The notes beneath the pieces were generated by a model, which saw only the letters and a program-made list of their open reading frames with translations, was not told the DNA's origin and made no database searches. A program made the position numbers and the translations under genes. DNA of 64,000 bases from Leucocoprinus leucothites (lineage: Eukaryota > Basidiomycota > Agaricomycetes > Agaricales > Agaricaceae). The stretch is taken from NCBI GenBank assembly GCA_013368445.1, contig JAACJO010000021.1:124001-188000 (forward strand). Direction: 5' to 3'. Within the stretch, counting starts at the first letter, position 1. Every line of letters starts with the position of its first letter. Shown here one piece after another: positions 24,060 through 34,225 of this stretch.

Positions 24060-24290
24060 ACCATCGCCGTATATTACCCCCGTCTCTTATTGTACCATGA
24101 TTGTATCCGAGACTTATCGTATCTATTGTGTAGTCTAGTATTATATAAATAATGTACATAGACTGTAAGTCCTTCAGCTCTCCTCCGAGAGGCTGAAGTG
24201 AGTTCTCTTTCGTCGTCGCCTTACCACTATACTAATCTTCTCCCTTAGTATATATTGTACCATTCTTACAGGTATTCATTACAGTGAAGA
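24060..24290 (+). mobile_element. LTR-like segment of a retrotransposon
   Basis: An AT-rich stretch with a TATA-box-like TATATAAAT at about 24142-24150 is followed by CTCTCCTCCGAGAGGCTG and TTGTACCATTCTTACA. A shortened version of the last two words recurs at 25066-25135. The leader-like repeat follows at once. No polymerase gene is present between the two sites, so this would be an internally deleted or solo element. Boundaries are approximate. Confidence 0.45.
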
Positions 24291-24299
24291 GCAATAAAC

Positions 24300-24510
24300 C
24301 CTTTTACAACGAAATAAAACTGCGAGCACGGCCGATTCCAACAGCCGTTGGGCTTCTGGACCGAAGACGACGTCCTAGGAGGTGGAACGACGAGAGAACG
24401 AGTGGAGATGAGGTTAGGAAAAGAGGAAAACTTCGAGATGTAGTAGATAAAGGAATAGATCAGGTTTTGATTCAGATAAATTTGAGACAAGCTCAGATGA
24501 TTAGAGACGA
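24300..24510 (+). repeat. Dispersed repeat, copy 2 (retroelement leader-like)
   Basis: Partner of 1311-1510, in the same orientation, starting with GCGAGCACGGCCGA. See that entry for the shared blocks. Its place right after the LTR-like segment supports a leader origin. Confidence 0.5.
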
Positions 24511-25065
24511 GTGAGATAGGCAGTAAATTTGATAGTCTGCAACTACCGCTTGTACAGGGTTTATATACAACAGGAAATAATAATTTTGAGCGAATATTTC
24601 GAAGTAGAAAGATGAAAAGAAGATTAAAAAGGAAAATTGAAAGTAAAAGAAAAGAACAATAAGGCGGCTCGAAATGTACACGAAACAGGGGCTTAAATAA
24701 ATATACAATACAAGTACAATATCGAGGCAGTGGACTAGTTAGAGGGAAGAGGAAAAATGGGCATAAGTTGAGATGGAGAGATGTCAGTACAATATTATAC
24801 AAAGCAATTACAAGTACATAATTCAATACAGATTACAGGTACATTATTATGACAACATGACGACGCAAGAATGAAAATTTGAACATAAAATTCGGAAGAG
24901 GAACGTTGAAAAAGAGGAGGAATGGAGGTGGATAGATACCGAAACCAGAAAAGGAGCGGGCGGCTCGCTGGCGGGCGCTCCGAAATCAACAGTGATCCGA
25001 GTGGTTAAGATCACTAGAGATTTGCGAGAGGTTGCCATTTTCATGAGCAACCGAACTCACAATCT

Positions 25066-25135
25066 CTACAACAGCTCTCCTTCGAGAGGCTGGATATACG
25101 TTGTACTATTCTTACAATAATTGTTTGTGCAGAGA
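25066..25135 (+). repeat. Partial second copy of the LTR-like segment
   Basis: CAGCTCTCCTTCGAGAGGCTG and TTGTACTATTCTTACA match 24170-24270 with an internal deletion of about 50 nt. Together with 24060-24290 it brackets roughly 0.8 kb without a polymerase. Confidence 0.45.
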
Positions 25136-25139
25136 ATGT

Positions 25140-26940
25140 CGTCGGATATGGCTTCATGAGGCATATATGGGATGTCGGATAAAGCAGTGGCGTATGAGGG
25201 GTGTTTAAGCGACCTGAGCAGTCGATTTCGAAATGTTTTTGCGAGTTTTCTACGGCTAGGTCGGCCAAATGCACGAAAATTGATGAAAATCGCGCTTAAT
25301 TTTGTAGGAGCCAATGCTTCCATCGCCGCCCCCTCTCTAGACTTAACAACCCATCTGTAAAAATGCGCAAGTTTAAATCAGCATTACATCGGTATCAAAT
25401 CTCACTTTCCCCTTTCTCAAGATCAGAGAGTTCTGTCCAGTGCTTGACAAAATCAGAAACTTTCCCTTTGGACTTTTGTTCTACCAGGTGCCGCCGCAAA
25501 AAGCTCTGTAGTCCAAGGTTTAAGTATGGGATGGACGGGATATGCATCAATCATGCACTCGGGGCTAATGTCATCTTTGGAAATTTTCGGGGGGTGATTA
25601 GTTTTGATTTTTGATATGTTGTACGATGCCAGGCCATACGTCATCGCTTTTCTTTTCCTCCTCAACCGCGGTGTTAGAAGCGATGTCTATCGTATGTGAA
25701 TAAAAACTCGACGTAGTAAACGATTCTGGAGCAGCGGAACTAGAGGCTCTCCCCATCGTCGTCGTCGTCGCCGGAGGTGCTGATGCCAGCGTAATCGTCT
25801 GCGTAATCGTAGCGGGTGCGGTCGCAGTCGCAGTAATTCCCGAGATCCCCAGGGAAGCCGTGGCATGCACAATTGTTTGGGCAGTCGCAGTACCGTTGGC
25901 GAGAAGGACATTGGTCTACTTTGACCCAAAAGGCAGGTCTTGGCTATTCTTGGCGAGGTACCACTGGGTCCTGGGACCGCGTTACTTGCTCGATGTGACC
26001 TCATGCCAGTACACTTTTGTTTTCAGATTGATAACATGATATATCTGATTTCCTTACCATTCAATATTCAGTAGTGACTGATGATCTTCACAACCCATTA
26101 CTTTTCTATGCACTTGATGGTCACCGGGCTTGTTTGACTGGTAATGTGCACTTGTACCGCCCCCGTTTGTAGTTGAGTTGCTCGCTTGACTCAAGCAACC
26201 GAAATTCAAGTTGCGAATTTCATCTTCCATTTGTCTTCCTATGTACACTACTTAGAATTATCTAATAATCTTGGAACGGCAGTGCGAGCCACATCACTGC
26301 ACGGGTTTCAATTTGAGTTCTCGAGCCTTGAGTATGGTAATGCACACCCAAAATACGGCAACAAATGCATAGTATTTTGGTCAGTCAAGACCAAGGAAAG
26401 GAAGGATTTCTTCACTTCAAATGCGAATAGCTTCGTAGAAAATAATGCGACTAACTTGAAACAACCTACAACCGAAAGCATCGCCGGGGGAGGTCTAATA
26501 CAAGCCCGAAGATGTGGCACCGTTGGACGACGGTGATGCACACCTGAGGCCTGAATCTCCCTCCCCTCTACCAAATACACAAAATGCTCCAGCGTGCAAG
26601 CGGTGACTGGCGCTGCAGCACGGGCTCTGATTCGGATTAGTCGACCTCAAAAATGGCCGTACGCACCAAGAGTGCGATCGCTAAAAATGCCCGGTATGTG
26701 GCCCAATTATCCATTTATTTTATTGCTTACCCCGGGTTCATTCCATCTCCCTAAGTCCTTATACTACCCCTCCCCTACCATCACTTTCTCGCGAGTAGGT
26801 CAGACGTGATTTACACACCCCTAATATATTGCGTTCTGTCACATTAGCCTGCGTTGTCATGCATCCATCATTATGATCTTGTGCGATTCGGCACAATGAC
26901 AGGATATATTTCATGATGGAAATAATAAAACACCTCCGAC
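25140..26940. other. No firm gene; degenerate Cys-rich or Thr/Ala-rich frames
   Basis: On the minus strand at 25920-25745 one frame is Cys-rich (DQCPSRQRYCDCPNNCAC) and another is Thr/Ala-rich (TATATAPATITQTITL). A possible upstream exon ends near 26056 with a GTAAGG donor. A 28-base stretch here (25891-25918) recurs inverted at 27017-27044. The frames cannot all be real, so no CDS is called. Confidence 0.35.
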
Positions 26941-26947
26941 GCGCACA

Positions 26948-27530
26948 TCAGAATATGTGACAGAAGTCAGGTGGCAAGGACCCCGAAGCATCGATCACAT
27001 CAAACGAAATGCAAAATAGACCAATGTCCTTCTCGCCAACGGTATCACAGGCACACTTCGAGAATCCTGCATCTCTGCAGCGGCATTCGACGGGGTATCG
27101 TCGGATGCATCCATAGGGGTCTGTGCCGCTGGTGTGCTCTGTAACAAAAAAGTTAATACCGAATTCTGGCTCCTACCTGGAACGGGACAGATAACAGCTT
27201 CCGGGGCGCTGGTCCCATGACTCCTGTTGCACCGTTCTGCCTGCTTGTAAACGCCTGAGCAAGAATGGGAGTTGTATCTTGAGCTGGCGTCGGGTCCAGA
27301 GCTGACAAGTGCGTTGGAATTAGAGGAGGTACAGAGGCCTAGAACGAATAGCGGTTGGTAGTTTTTAACGCCGTTGTGTGCACATAGTGCACGCGAAACC
27401 ACTATCACCTGATCGTCAACGCCTTCTGTAGTCTTGTCTAAGGGAGCCGGGTCTCCAATGATAGAGAGAGATGCAGTAGTATCTGATGGCTGAATTCAAG
27501 CATTAGATGTTAGAATGAATTGAGACTCGA
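26948..27530 (-). CDS. Possible small Cys-rich protein, multi-exon
   Basis: A frame ending at the intron donor 27176 joins in phase to 27138-26948 across a perfect-looking 38-nt intron (GTAGGA, ATTAAC branch site, TTACAG). The joined reading has a cysteine cluster: CIRRYPVECRCRDAGFSK, then CACDTVGEKDIGLFC. Upstream it holds RALCAHNG and YKQAERCNRS. An acceptor at about 27493 suggests a further 5' exon, perhaps from an ATG near 27600. Spaced cysteines recall secreted or CFEM-like surface proteins, but I see no clear signal peptide and cannot assign a family. A related inverted copy lies at about 25840-25925. Confidence 0.35.
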
Positions 27531-27619
27531 GCCATTGTCACAAACTTCGCTGCTGAAGCATTTTCTCCTGGATACTTCGAATCTGACCTCGAACGTTGAC
27601 ATGCATAAAAAGAATCCGT

Positions 27620-28610
27620 TTGCGCAAGGGGCCCGCTATACGCAATGCAAGTAAATAAGGGCACTTATCGCGCGGAACCATTAAAACTCCGGAGAACTAC
27701 CGAGCACATCGTCTGGTTCTATAATGGGAGAAAAGGGATAGATCAAGAAGCGATTTGTTGATGATTATGACGGCTTTTGCATATGCCGCCTCAGGGTGGG
27801 TTTGAAGAGATAGGTAGAGATAAAGGGACAACTTCGTGTTGAAGTCATCCTCAAGATTGACCTCCTCTGTTGTCGGGTGCCTCAAGTCATTGATGTCCTC
27901 TGGGCTCAAAGCAGCGTCGTAAAGACTTGCATTTCGGATGGGCGGAGTGTGATGTATGGCTATGCGAAGCTCCTCTCGTTTAATGCTGGTTGCAGTCGAG
28001 TTGGTGGTGCCATCTTCATTGACACCGCTGAACTATGGGGGTAAGGCTGCAGAGTTTGTCAATTGAGGAGTAGGGACAAGACAAGGAGGAGAGAAGCTCA
28101 AAGTTGGAGGTGGAGGAATGAAACAGTTTCCTATCAAAGGAGCTTGTGGGATAGCGTCGCTAGGGCCGCCCTCGTCGGTAGGCGACAACATTGATTGAGA
28201 TGTGGGATTATCGAAAGGAAATGGAGATTCGCCGGTATCACCAGGGGCAGGCAGTACGACCCCATTAGGATTAGGAAGAAGAAAGGTTTCAGAGTGAGGT
28301 GGTGCTGGGTGACGGTCTCCCGTGGGATAGGAGCAGCAGCCCCTACATCTACACCATCAGGATAGGTGTGAAAACCTCCAAGGATGGGTGGTGAAGCCAT
28401 CCTCTCATCACCATCGCGCGTAGATGCATTTTTGCGATCAAAATGCACCACTGAGGGTCCCGATAATAAAAAAAGCAGCAACAGCGAGGGGTTTGTGCCA
28501 TCAGGAACTTGTTAAATTCGGTTTACATTGCCATTTGTAGCGATTTGATATCTGCTACTGCCGCTTCTGCCGGGGACTGCTGCCCTTCCCGGAGATCATG
28601 TGAGACTCCG
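27620..28610. other. No supportable gene
   Basis: Short frames only; no motif or splice-consistent model. Confidence 0.4.
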
Positions 28611-28615
28611 AGCTC

Positions 28616-29213
28616 CTATCCATTAGAATTACGTGTCAATTTCACGTAGAGTAATACCACGCGCTTGAGGATGCGGCGGAGGCTGTAGAGACAGGACCTG
28701 GTCAGTTCTCTACCTCTTCTCCGATCTCCCAGAAGAGCTACCGGCTTCAGATACCCCCGGAGCTTACCGTGTGAAATCTCGGCCTCTGGGTGCACAAACT
28801 TTCCACGGCATGTGTGACAGTCGCATAAGATTTTATTGCCATTCGGAAGACCAGATGAGAGAGTCCGTCGTACAAGGTAGGCGTAACGCTGGTGTACCAT
28901 TCTGTGGGATGGATCCAATGGCCCTGCGAGCTTGAACGGTAAACGCATGCTTGGATGAAGTAGGGTTTAGACAAGTTTTCCACCACCAGTAGGGAGCAGA
29001 TGTCAGAGTTAGACAGAGGGGGACGTCCAGATGGAAGGGGAAAAGTGACAACGCAGCTGCAGTTGGATTCGGGGGAATTGCATCGTGTGGATTGATCGCT
29101 GCATCAGCTTTGTCTTTAGCTACTACGACCGCGCAGTCAACAGACCCGCATCGAAAAGGGGTCTCGTCCGGAACCACAGTGGGACAGGTATGTCCATCGC
29201 TGTCAAGATGCAT
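28616..29213 (-). other. Unidentified overlapping frames with a CxCxxC motif
   Basis: The frame at 28948-28616 contains CDCHTCRGKFVHPEAEISHG, which could be a small zinc-binding module of the kind found at the N-terminus of some fungal transposon proteins. No flanking exon was identified. Low confidence. Confidence 0.25.
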
Positions 29214-29541
29214 CGCAGGAGTGAGAAATCAGGAACTCTGGGTCTTATTTAACGCTCAAAATCAGAGAAACGGAAGCGTGCAGCTATCTTGTCCGCTTCT
29301 CCCCATTCGCATAGCTCCTTACTTTTTTAAACAGGTGATGAACTCAGAGCATTATTGAAATGTAGCTAGAAAACATAAAATATCCCACGCTAAATTCAGG
29401 GGGGGGAGGGGATCATCCCAGCTCAACATTCCTCCTCTCCGTGTTCTTCTTCAACGCTGCCTTTGTTTTTTCTACTCATTTAGACAAATCCCCCTTTCCC
29501 TTTTTCCTGCACTTAGAAATTAACCGCTCCCAACGCTGTAT

Positions 29542-31010
29542 CTACTTCATCATATCCCTCAGGTACTCGGGGGTGGCAGTGTCGGCGTTGCTCTTGACCG
29601 ATGAAATCAAGGACAGAATGTCCTCTGTGGGTGAAATTCCATCTTTCCACCAATATAAGCAGCTGAAGTTGAATCCGCTATGCGTAGCTATGCGGCTGAA
29701 GGTGAATACGCAGCGGATGGTCCCAGGGGAAATGATCCAGCATAGTCTTGAATCATTTTCCACCAGGAGCGTCCCTAGTCCCGTGAGAGATTCAATTGCC
29801 TTCCGGGATCTATCTGGTGTCCCTCACCCTGGAAAGAGGCCAGGCATACCGCTTTCAAGTTTTCCGGGGTAGGCGGCCAGAATATCCATAGCTTTTTTCC
29901 AGTGAAAAGGGCCGTGTATTGCGAATCTGAGAAGGTGTCGACGCGAGGCCACGTTATCGAACCCCCCGGCATGCATGCGTGGAGGCACGGGGAATCATAT
30001 TTTGGTAGGGCGTGGTGAACAACGCAACCATCCCGCGGCTTTAGGAAGCCGGGGAAGGAGAGAGAGTTTTCTGATGATACAAGGACGTCTTTGATCTGGA
30101 ACAGAGAGCATATTGTGATATCAGACTCCTTTCCTCGAGAAAAAAAGTCCACAGCGTCGTCTAGATCGACATGGGACATCCTTGTCTTCCTCATGTCATT
30201 TCCATGATTAACAGGTCGGATTCGAAAAACCTGGCATCTTGAATTGCTTCTCTGGGGAGAGGACAGGACCCGCACGCAAGTTCATGGTGTTTTTTGATCA
30301 GGGTTGACTCCGGAAGGGGGTCGGGGAAAGAGGGAGCGGGTAGTGAAGGGTTTGGCTTTGGGGCTCGATCCCGATTTCTACGTTGGCTCCATTTATGGGA
30401 GTAATTGAATTCCACTCCTCAATCAGAGGACCGATCCACGCGTTCATGGGAGAATCGACCTCCATCAGGTCGCGTCCCTGATCCGGTTCTACGACAGGAG
30501 GGTTGAGCACTGGTTGAGCGGATGCGACAACGGTCCCTCCATCGTTTGATGCCGTCCATTTTCACCGGGGTGATCTTCATAAATTATGAGATTTTTCCCT
30601 GTTAACTACAGATGAAGATTATTACCTGCGTCTCGGGCGAGTGCACAGGCACCAGGACCTGCTATTGCGAGCTCCGGTTCAACCGAAGCTGAGCATTTTC
30701 GACTCGTCCTTTCCAAATGCTCCTTCGCCGATTTTTTCGATCTCCATGACAGCTTATTTATGTTGAGGACGATCCCTTTTTTTTAGGGGAGGGTGACTAT
30801 CCCGAGACACAGGGATCCACTCCCCGGATCTCTTTAGAAAAATATCGCCTTCGAACTTGTCCAAAACGGCTCTTGTATGGTTCTGCGCGATGTCTTTGGC
30901 TGAAACGTGATCGTTATTTGTTTACAGTGGAGCCACAGGTCTCCAGGAACTCCGTCTGTGCCTCCGGGTGGACGAGATGAACGGAATATCTATATATGTC
31001 CACCTTTCTG
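29542..31010 (-). pseudogene. Decayed JmjC-like paralogue
   Basis: This is a second copy of the 20145-21810 gene. Matching blocks are PGGSITWPRVDTF, GKKLWIFWPPTPENL, SPGTIRCVFTFSRIATHSGF and ATPEYLRDMMK. At 30901-31000 the nucleotide sequence still matches the first exon of the intact gene around GTGGAGCCACAGGTCTCCAG. Frames shift near 29805 (between GHQIDP and KAIESL) and again near 30300. Both metal-binding histidines have become Arg (WPHID to WPRVD, TIHCV to TIRCV), so even the conserved core could not bind iron normally. The last 40 residues of the intact paralogue are missing after DMMK. Confidence 0.8.
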
Positions 31011-31019
31011 CTCACGTGA

Positions 31020-31230
31020 GTACGAGTAAGAAATTTTTGTGACCGCTCCATTATGGGTTTTTTTTTTTGATGGGGAGGCAGGCCCAAGGTCTCGAGGTCG
31101 GAGTATCCACCAGGTCTCGGATGTTGGATCGAGCAGAGTTCGAGCAGGGTCCTAACTTCTCACGTGATTGATCGGCTAGAACCGACTCACCGCCAGGTGC
31201 CACCCCCCTTTTCTCTGAGTATTCCAAAGG
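31020..31230 (+). repeat. 0.5 kb dispersed repeat, partial copy C
   Basis: Matches the middle of copies A and B: GGGGAGGCAGG, GTCGGAGTATCCACCAGG, GTTGGATCGAGCA and CACGTGATTG, with CACGTG at 31161-31166. It lies just before full copy B in the same orientation, giving a partial tandem. Confidence 0.65.
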
Positions 31231-31319
31231 ATATTACATCAATATTGAGTAGGGATCAAGGTCCCGGATAACATTTGGACAGAAATATTTCGGATTAAAT
31301 TCGAGAATTTTCGGAAAGG

Positions 31320-31860
31320 AATCATCTCCTAGGATCTCCCGCCCCGACGCGGGCTTGATGAAGAGAAAAAAGAAAACCACGGAATGCCGAATCCCAAACC
31401 ATGTCCACCCTTCTCCCAACGGGAGTACCACCTTGGAAAAATTTTAACTCCACAATTTCCCATTATGGTCGATCAATGTCGATGGAGAGGCAGGGGCAGG
31501 ATCCTGCAGGTCCGAGTACCCAGTAGATCCAAATATTGGACCGGAGTGCGACCAATGTTCGAACAGGGTTCGAGCAGGGTTAGAACTGCTCACGTGATCA
31601 GTCGCGGTAGATCGATCCGGCCACTGTCCCACCCTAAATCATCCAAGGGCTATTACACCAAGAATGAGTTAGACACAAAAGTCTTGCGAAAAAGACGCTC
31701 CGTCCTCATCTCCCCCTGACGTGATCATATGGTGGATTAGACCGCCGCCTTGTTTCCTTAATCCTTCCATTTTCACCTCCATTCTGGCCTGTAAACCTGG
31801 GAGAAGCCCCAAAGAACCCGCGTTTTCCACCCGCCTGCGTCGTATAGCCGTGACCAAAGT
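31320..31860 (+). repeat. 0.5 kb dispersed repeat, copy B
   Basis: Aligns with the reverse complement of 18115-18640 from CATCTCCTAGG through CTTGATGAAG, CACCCTTCTCC, GTCCGAGTA and CACGTGATCA (31591-31600) to CTGGCCTGTAAACCTGGGAGA. It ends about 300 bp upstream of the 32185-34225 gene and could act as, or include, its promoter region. Confidence 0.7.
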
Positions 31861-32184
31861 CTGGTGAGTTACGACATTGGATGGCCGCACACTATCCCTC
31901 TTTAGTCTCTAAGCGGGTCTTCTTCCACTCTTGTGACCTTTACAGTGTCCCACTCAGGTTCCACTGGCTACTTCGTCGCTCTCGCTCTCACTGTAACATC
32001 GAAGCATTTCCTTCGCAGGGTAGAGTGCTCCAAAGTTTGTCCCCACGCTTCAAGCTGCAACCTAAATCTCGACCCCCAAAGCTTCGACTGTAAGAGTTGC
32101 CGTACTCTTGAAGCTGCGACCTTTTCCAGACCTGCCCTTTCCTCTTTTCTGCACGCAGGACATAATTCCTCGCCATCGGCCCAC

Positions 32185-34225
32185 ATGCCTGAAGCGCTGT
32201 GCATTGAGTTTTTCAAAAGAGAGATCACTACTTATCTCTTACGCATGGCAGAGATCTTGGGGAACGACAGAGGTATGTTTGCATCTTTGCAGCCTTGGAG
32301 GGCACCTTTCATTTCTATATACACAAGGAAGGCTTCGGTTTCACCCGGAATGCTGTGCGAGGACTAGCGGTAAACGACAGTCAGTCAGCATACACCCCTG
32401 TCGCAAGGCAAATGAATTCTTTCTTGAATGGCCAGCGTCAGACCCACCTCCTCCATACGCAACACTTGGAAAATCAAAGGAAAAGGATCCGCTACTACGC
32501 TGTGCTTTGTGCAATGAGAGCAGGCAATGTGCCGTGCTAGGCGACGAATATGTGAGTGGCCATTAGTATTGCTCATAGTCAAGCATGGACTCAGCCGCCA
32601 AAGAGGCCTAATCCAGCTTTAAACAACCTTCCCGCTGCCGAGATCGTGAACTCTATGGAGGTTGAAGGAACTCTGCAGGTTGCCTCGCGTGGAAAGGAGC
32701 TTGTTCTGGTTATTGGCCGTGTGAGTAGACAATGCATGGTGGCTTCCACTTTACCTGAAGAGTTTGATAGTATGCCATTCGCGTTGCATTTGGCCTGGAG
32801 GGACACTGCTTTTGGGTTCCGACGCCCATGTACAGGGATATTGTGTCGCGCCCGGTTGTACAACGTGGGAAGAGGAGCTGGGGATATAAGATACCGCTTA
32901 AATATTGGGACGGCCTCAAGGACGGTCAACGAGTCGTGTCTATACAGGCCGCTTTTGAGTGCCCTGAATGGACGTTGTTGTTTTGTGACCACAACGTCCT
33001 TATCAATTTCCATGTTTTGGCCCTTCGCGAAGCACCTGTTCCTGAGGACTTGAAACCAGGGTCTGAGGTATGCGACTAGTTGAACCATTTGTCTCATATC
33101 CAACTGCTAACATGACGCTACCCAAGCTATGGCCTTTATTATGGAGCAAGACGCACGGACCTTCAATTGTCCTTGAACGCGAAGCTTTTGATGAAACTCT
33201 TGCAGACTGGCGAGGAAAACATCGTGATTCTCGTTCCAGAACTCCCATATGGCATGCAGTTCGCAGTACTCAATACGTTTTCAATGGCTATGGTGCCCAA
33301 GAAACGAGCGATATGCTAGCAAGAGCTCATATCCATCCATTGATGCCTATGTACAAGATATGCAACAGCGATGAACTATGGAACACTTTCCGTTCAGCAG
33401 TTATTGATTATCAAGTAGAACGCATTACACTGGTTGCCACCTGGACGAGACTGGTAACAACGTCAGGACCCCGCCCATTCTTCTTCAATGCAACCGCCCA
33501 CATCGACTTTATGGGAAAAGTAGAAGTACACAAGCGACATCGATATCGGGCACCACAGGCGTGGTTGATGCAAGCCAACGAAATGGGGCTTGGTGATCCT
33601 AAAAAAACAATTGGAAACGACGGGAGAGCTCATGGTGCACTCAGCTGGATTCTATTTTTTTCCCGGCTGATTTTGTGGTTTCTTCAACCAGATATTGAGC
33701 GACATAGTAATTTGTGGACACCGAATATCTTAAAGAAGATCCCCGAAAAATGTAGAAATGGATATGCAACTCGCTTTATACCTATCTACTGCTATCAATT
33801 CAAGCTGAGCAAGCGAAGCATGAGTGAATACAAAGTATACACCCCAATCAGCGCACAGTTTGGGCTTGACTGGCAGGCAACCATCAAAAAAGGTAGTATA
33901 ACTCCCGGATTGATTATTCTAGTGAGTTTTATTCTTAGTTCACTAGGTGCTTGACCTAGCGCTGAATTATTGTCATTAGAGCGTCAACGTGGTCAATACT
34001 GATTTGAAACACGACCTGACTACCACAACACTGGGCCCCTACAGTTTCGGCGTCTTTGTTTCGGCGTCTTTGGATCCATTGAGGTTGAAGAACTTACCTG
34101 CTGGAAGGCGCAAGATTGAATACCCACAGCATGGGAGCTTTGCTCACCATGGTATACGCAAACGTCGCCGTGTAAAAGATCTCCGAAACAGGGGGAGGCC
34201 CTCAAAGAGAAGAAGGGTAGAGTAA
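32185..34225 (+). CDS. Unknown multi-exon protein with strongly basic, AT-hook-like tail
   Basis: Family not recognised. Best model: 32185-32272, 32293-32354 (or to 32369), 32408-32551, 32595-32720, 32771-33067, 33127-33921 and 33980-34225. All phases agree, giving 585-590 residues. Middle exons read smoothly: FECPEWTLLFCDHNVLINFH, KTHGPSIVLEREAFDETLAD, IPIYCYQFKLSKRSMSEYKV. The C-terminus is very basic (IRKRRRVKDLRNRGRPSKRR), combining a nuclear-localisation-like cluster with an RGRP AT-hook core, so a nuclear DNA-associated role is plausible but inferred. The weak points are the 5' end, where the model needs a 20-nt intron (32273-32292), and a 14-bp tandem duplication at 34044-34071 that sets the frame of the tail. 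An upstream exon before 32091 is possible. Confidence 0.6.
34044..34071 (+). repeat. 14-bp perfect tandem duplication inside a coding exon
   Basis: GTTTCGGCGTCTTT occurs twice head to tail in the last exon of the 32185-34225 gene. As 14 is not a multiple of three, the two copies are read in different frames. Confidence 0.9.

Noticed and set aside
24266..24826. Open frame of 186 codons (-)
   Set aside because: Lies across the LTR-like and leader-like repeats in AT-rich DNA; Phe/Leu/Tyr content reflects base composition.
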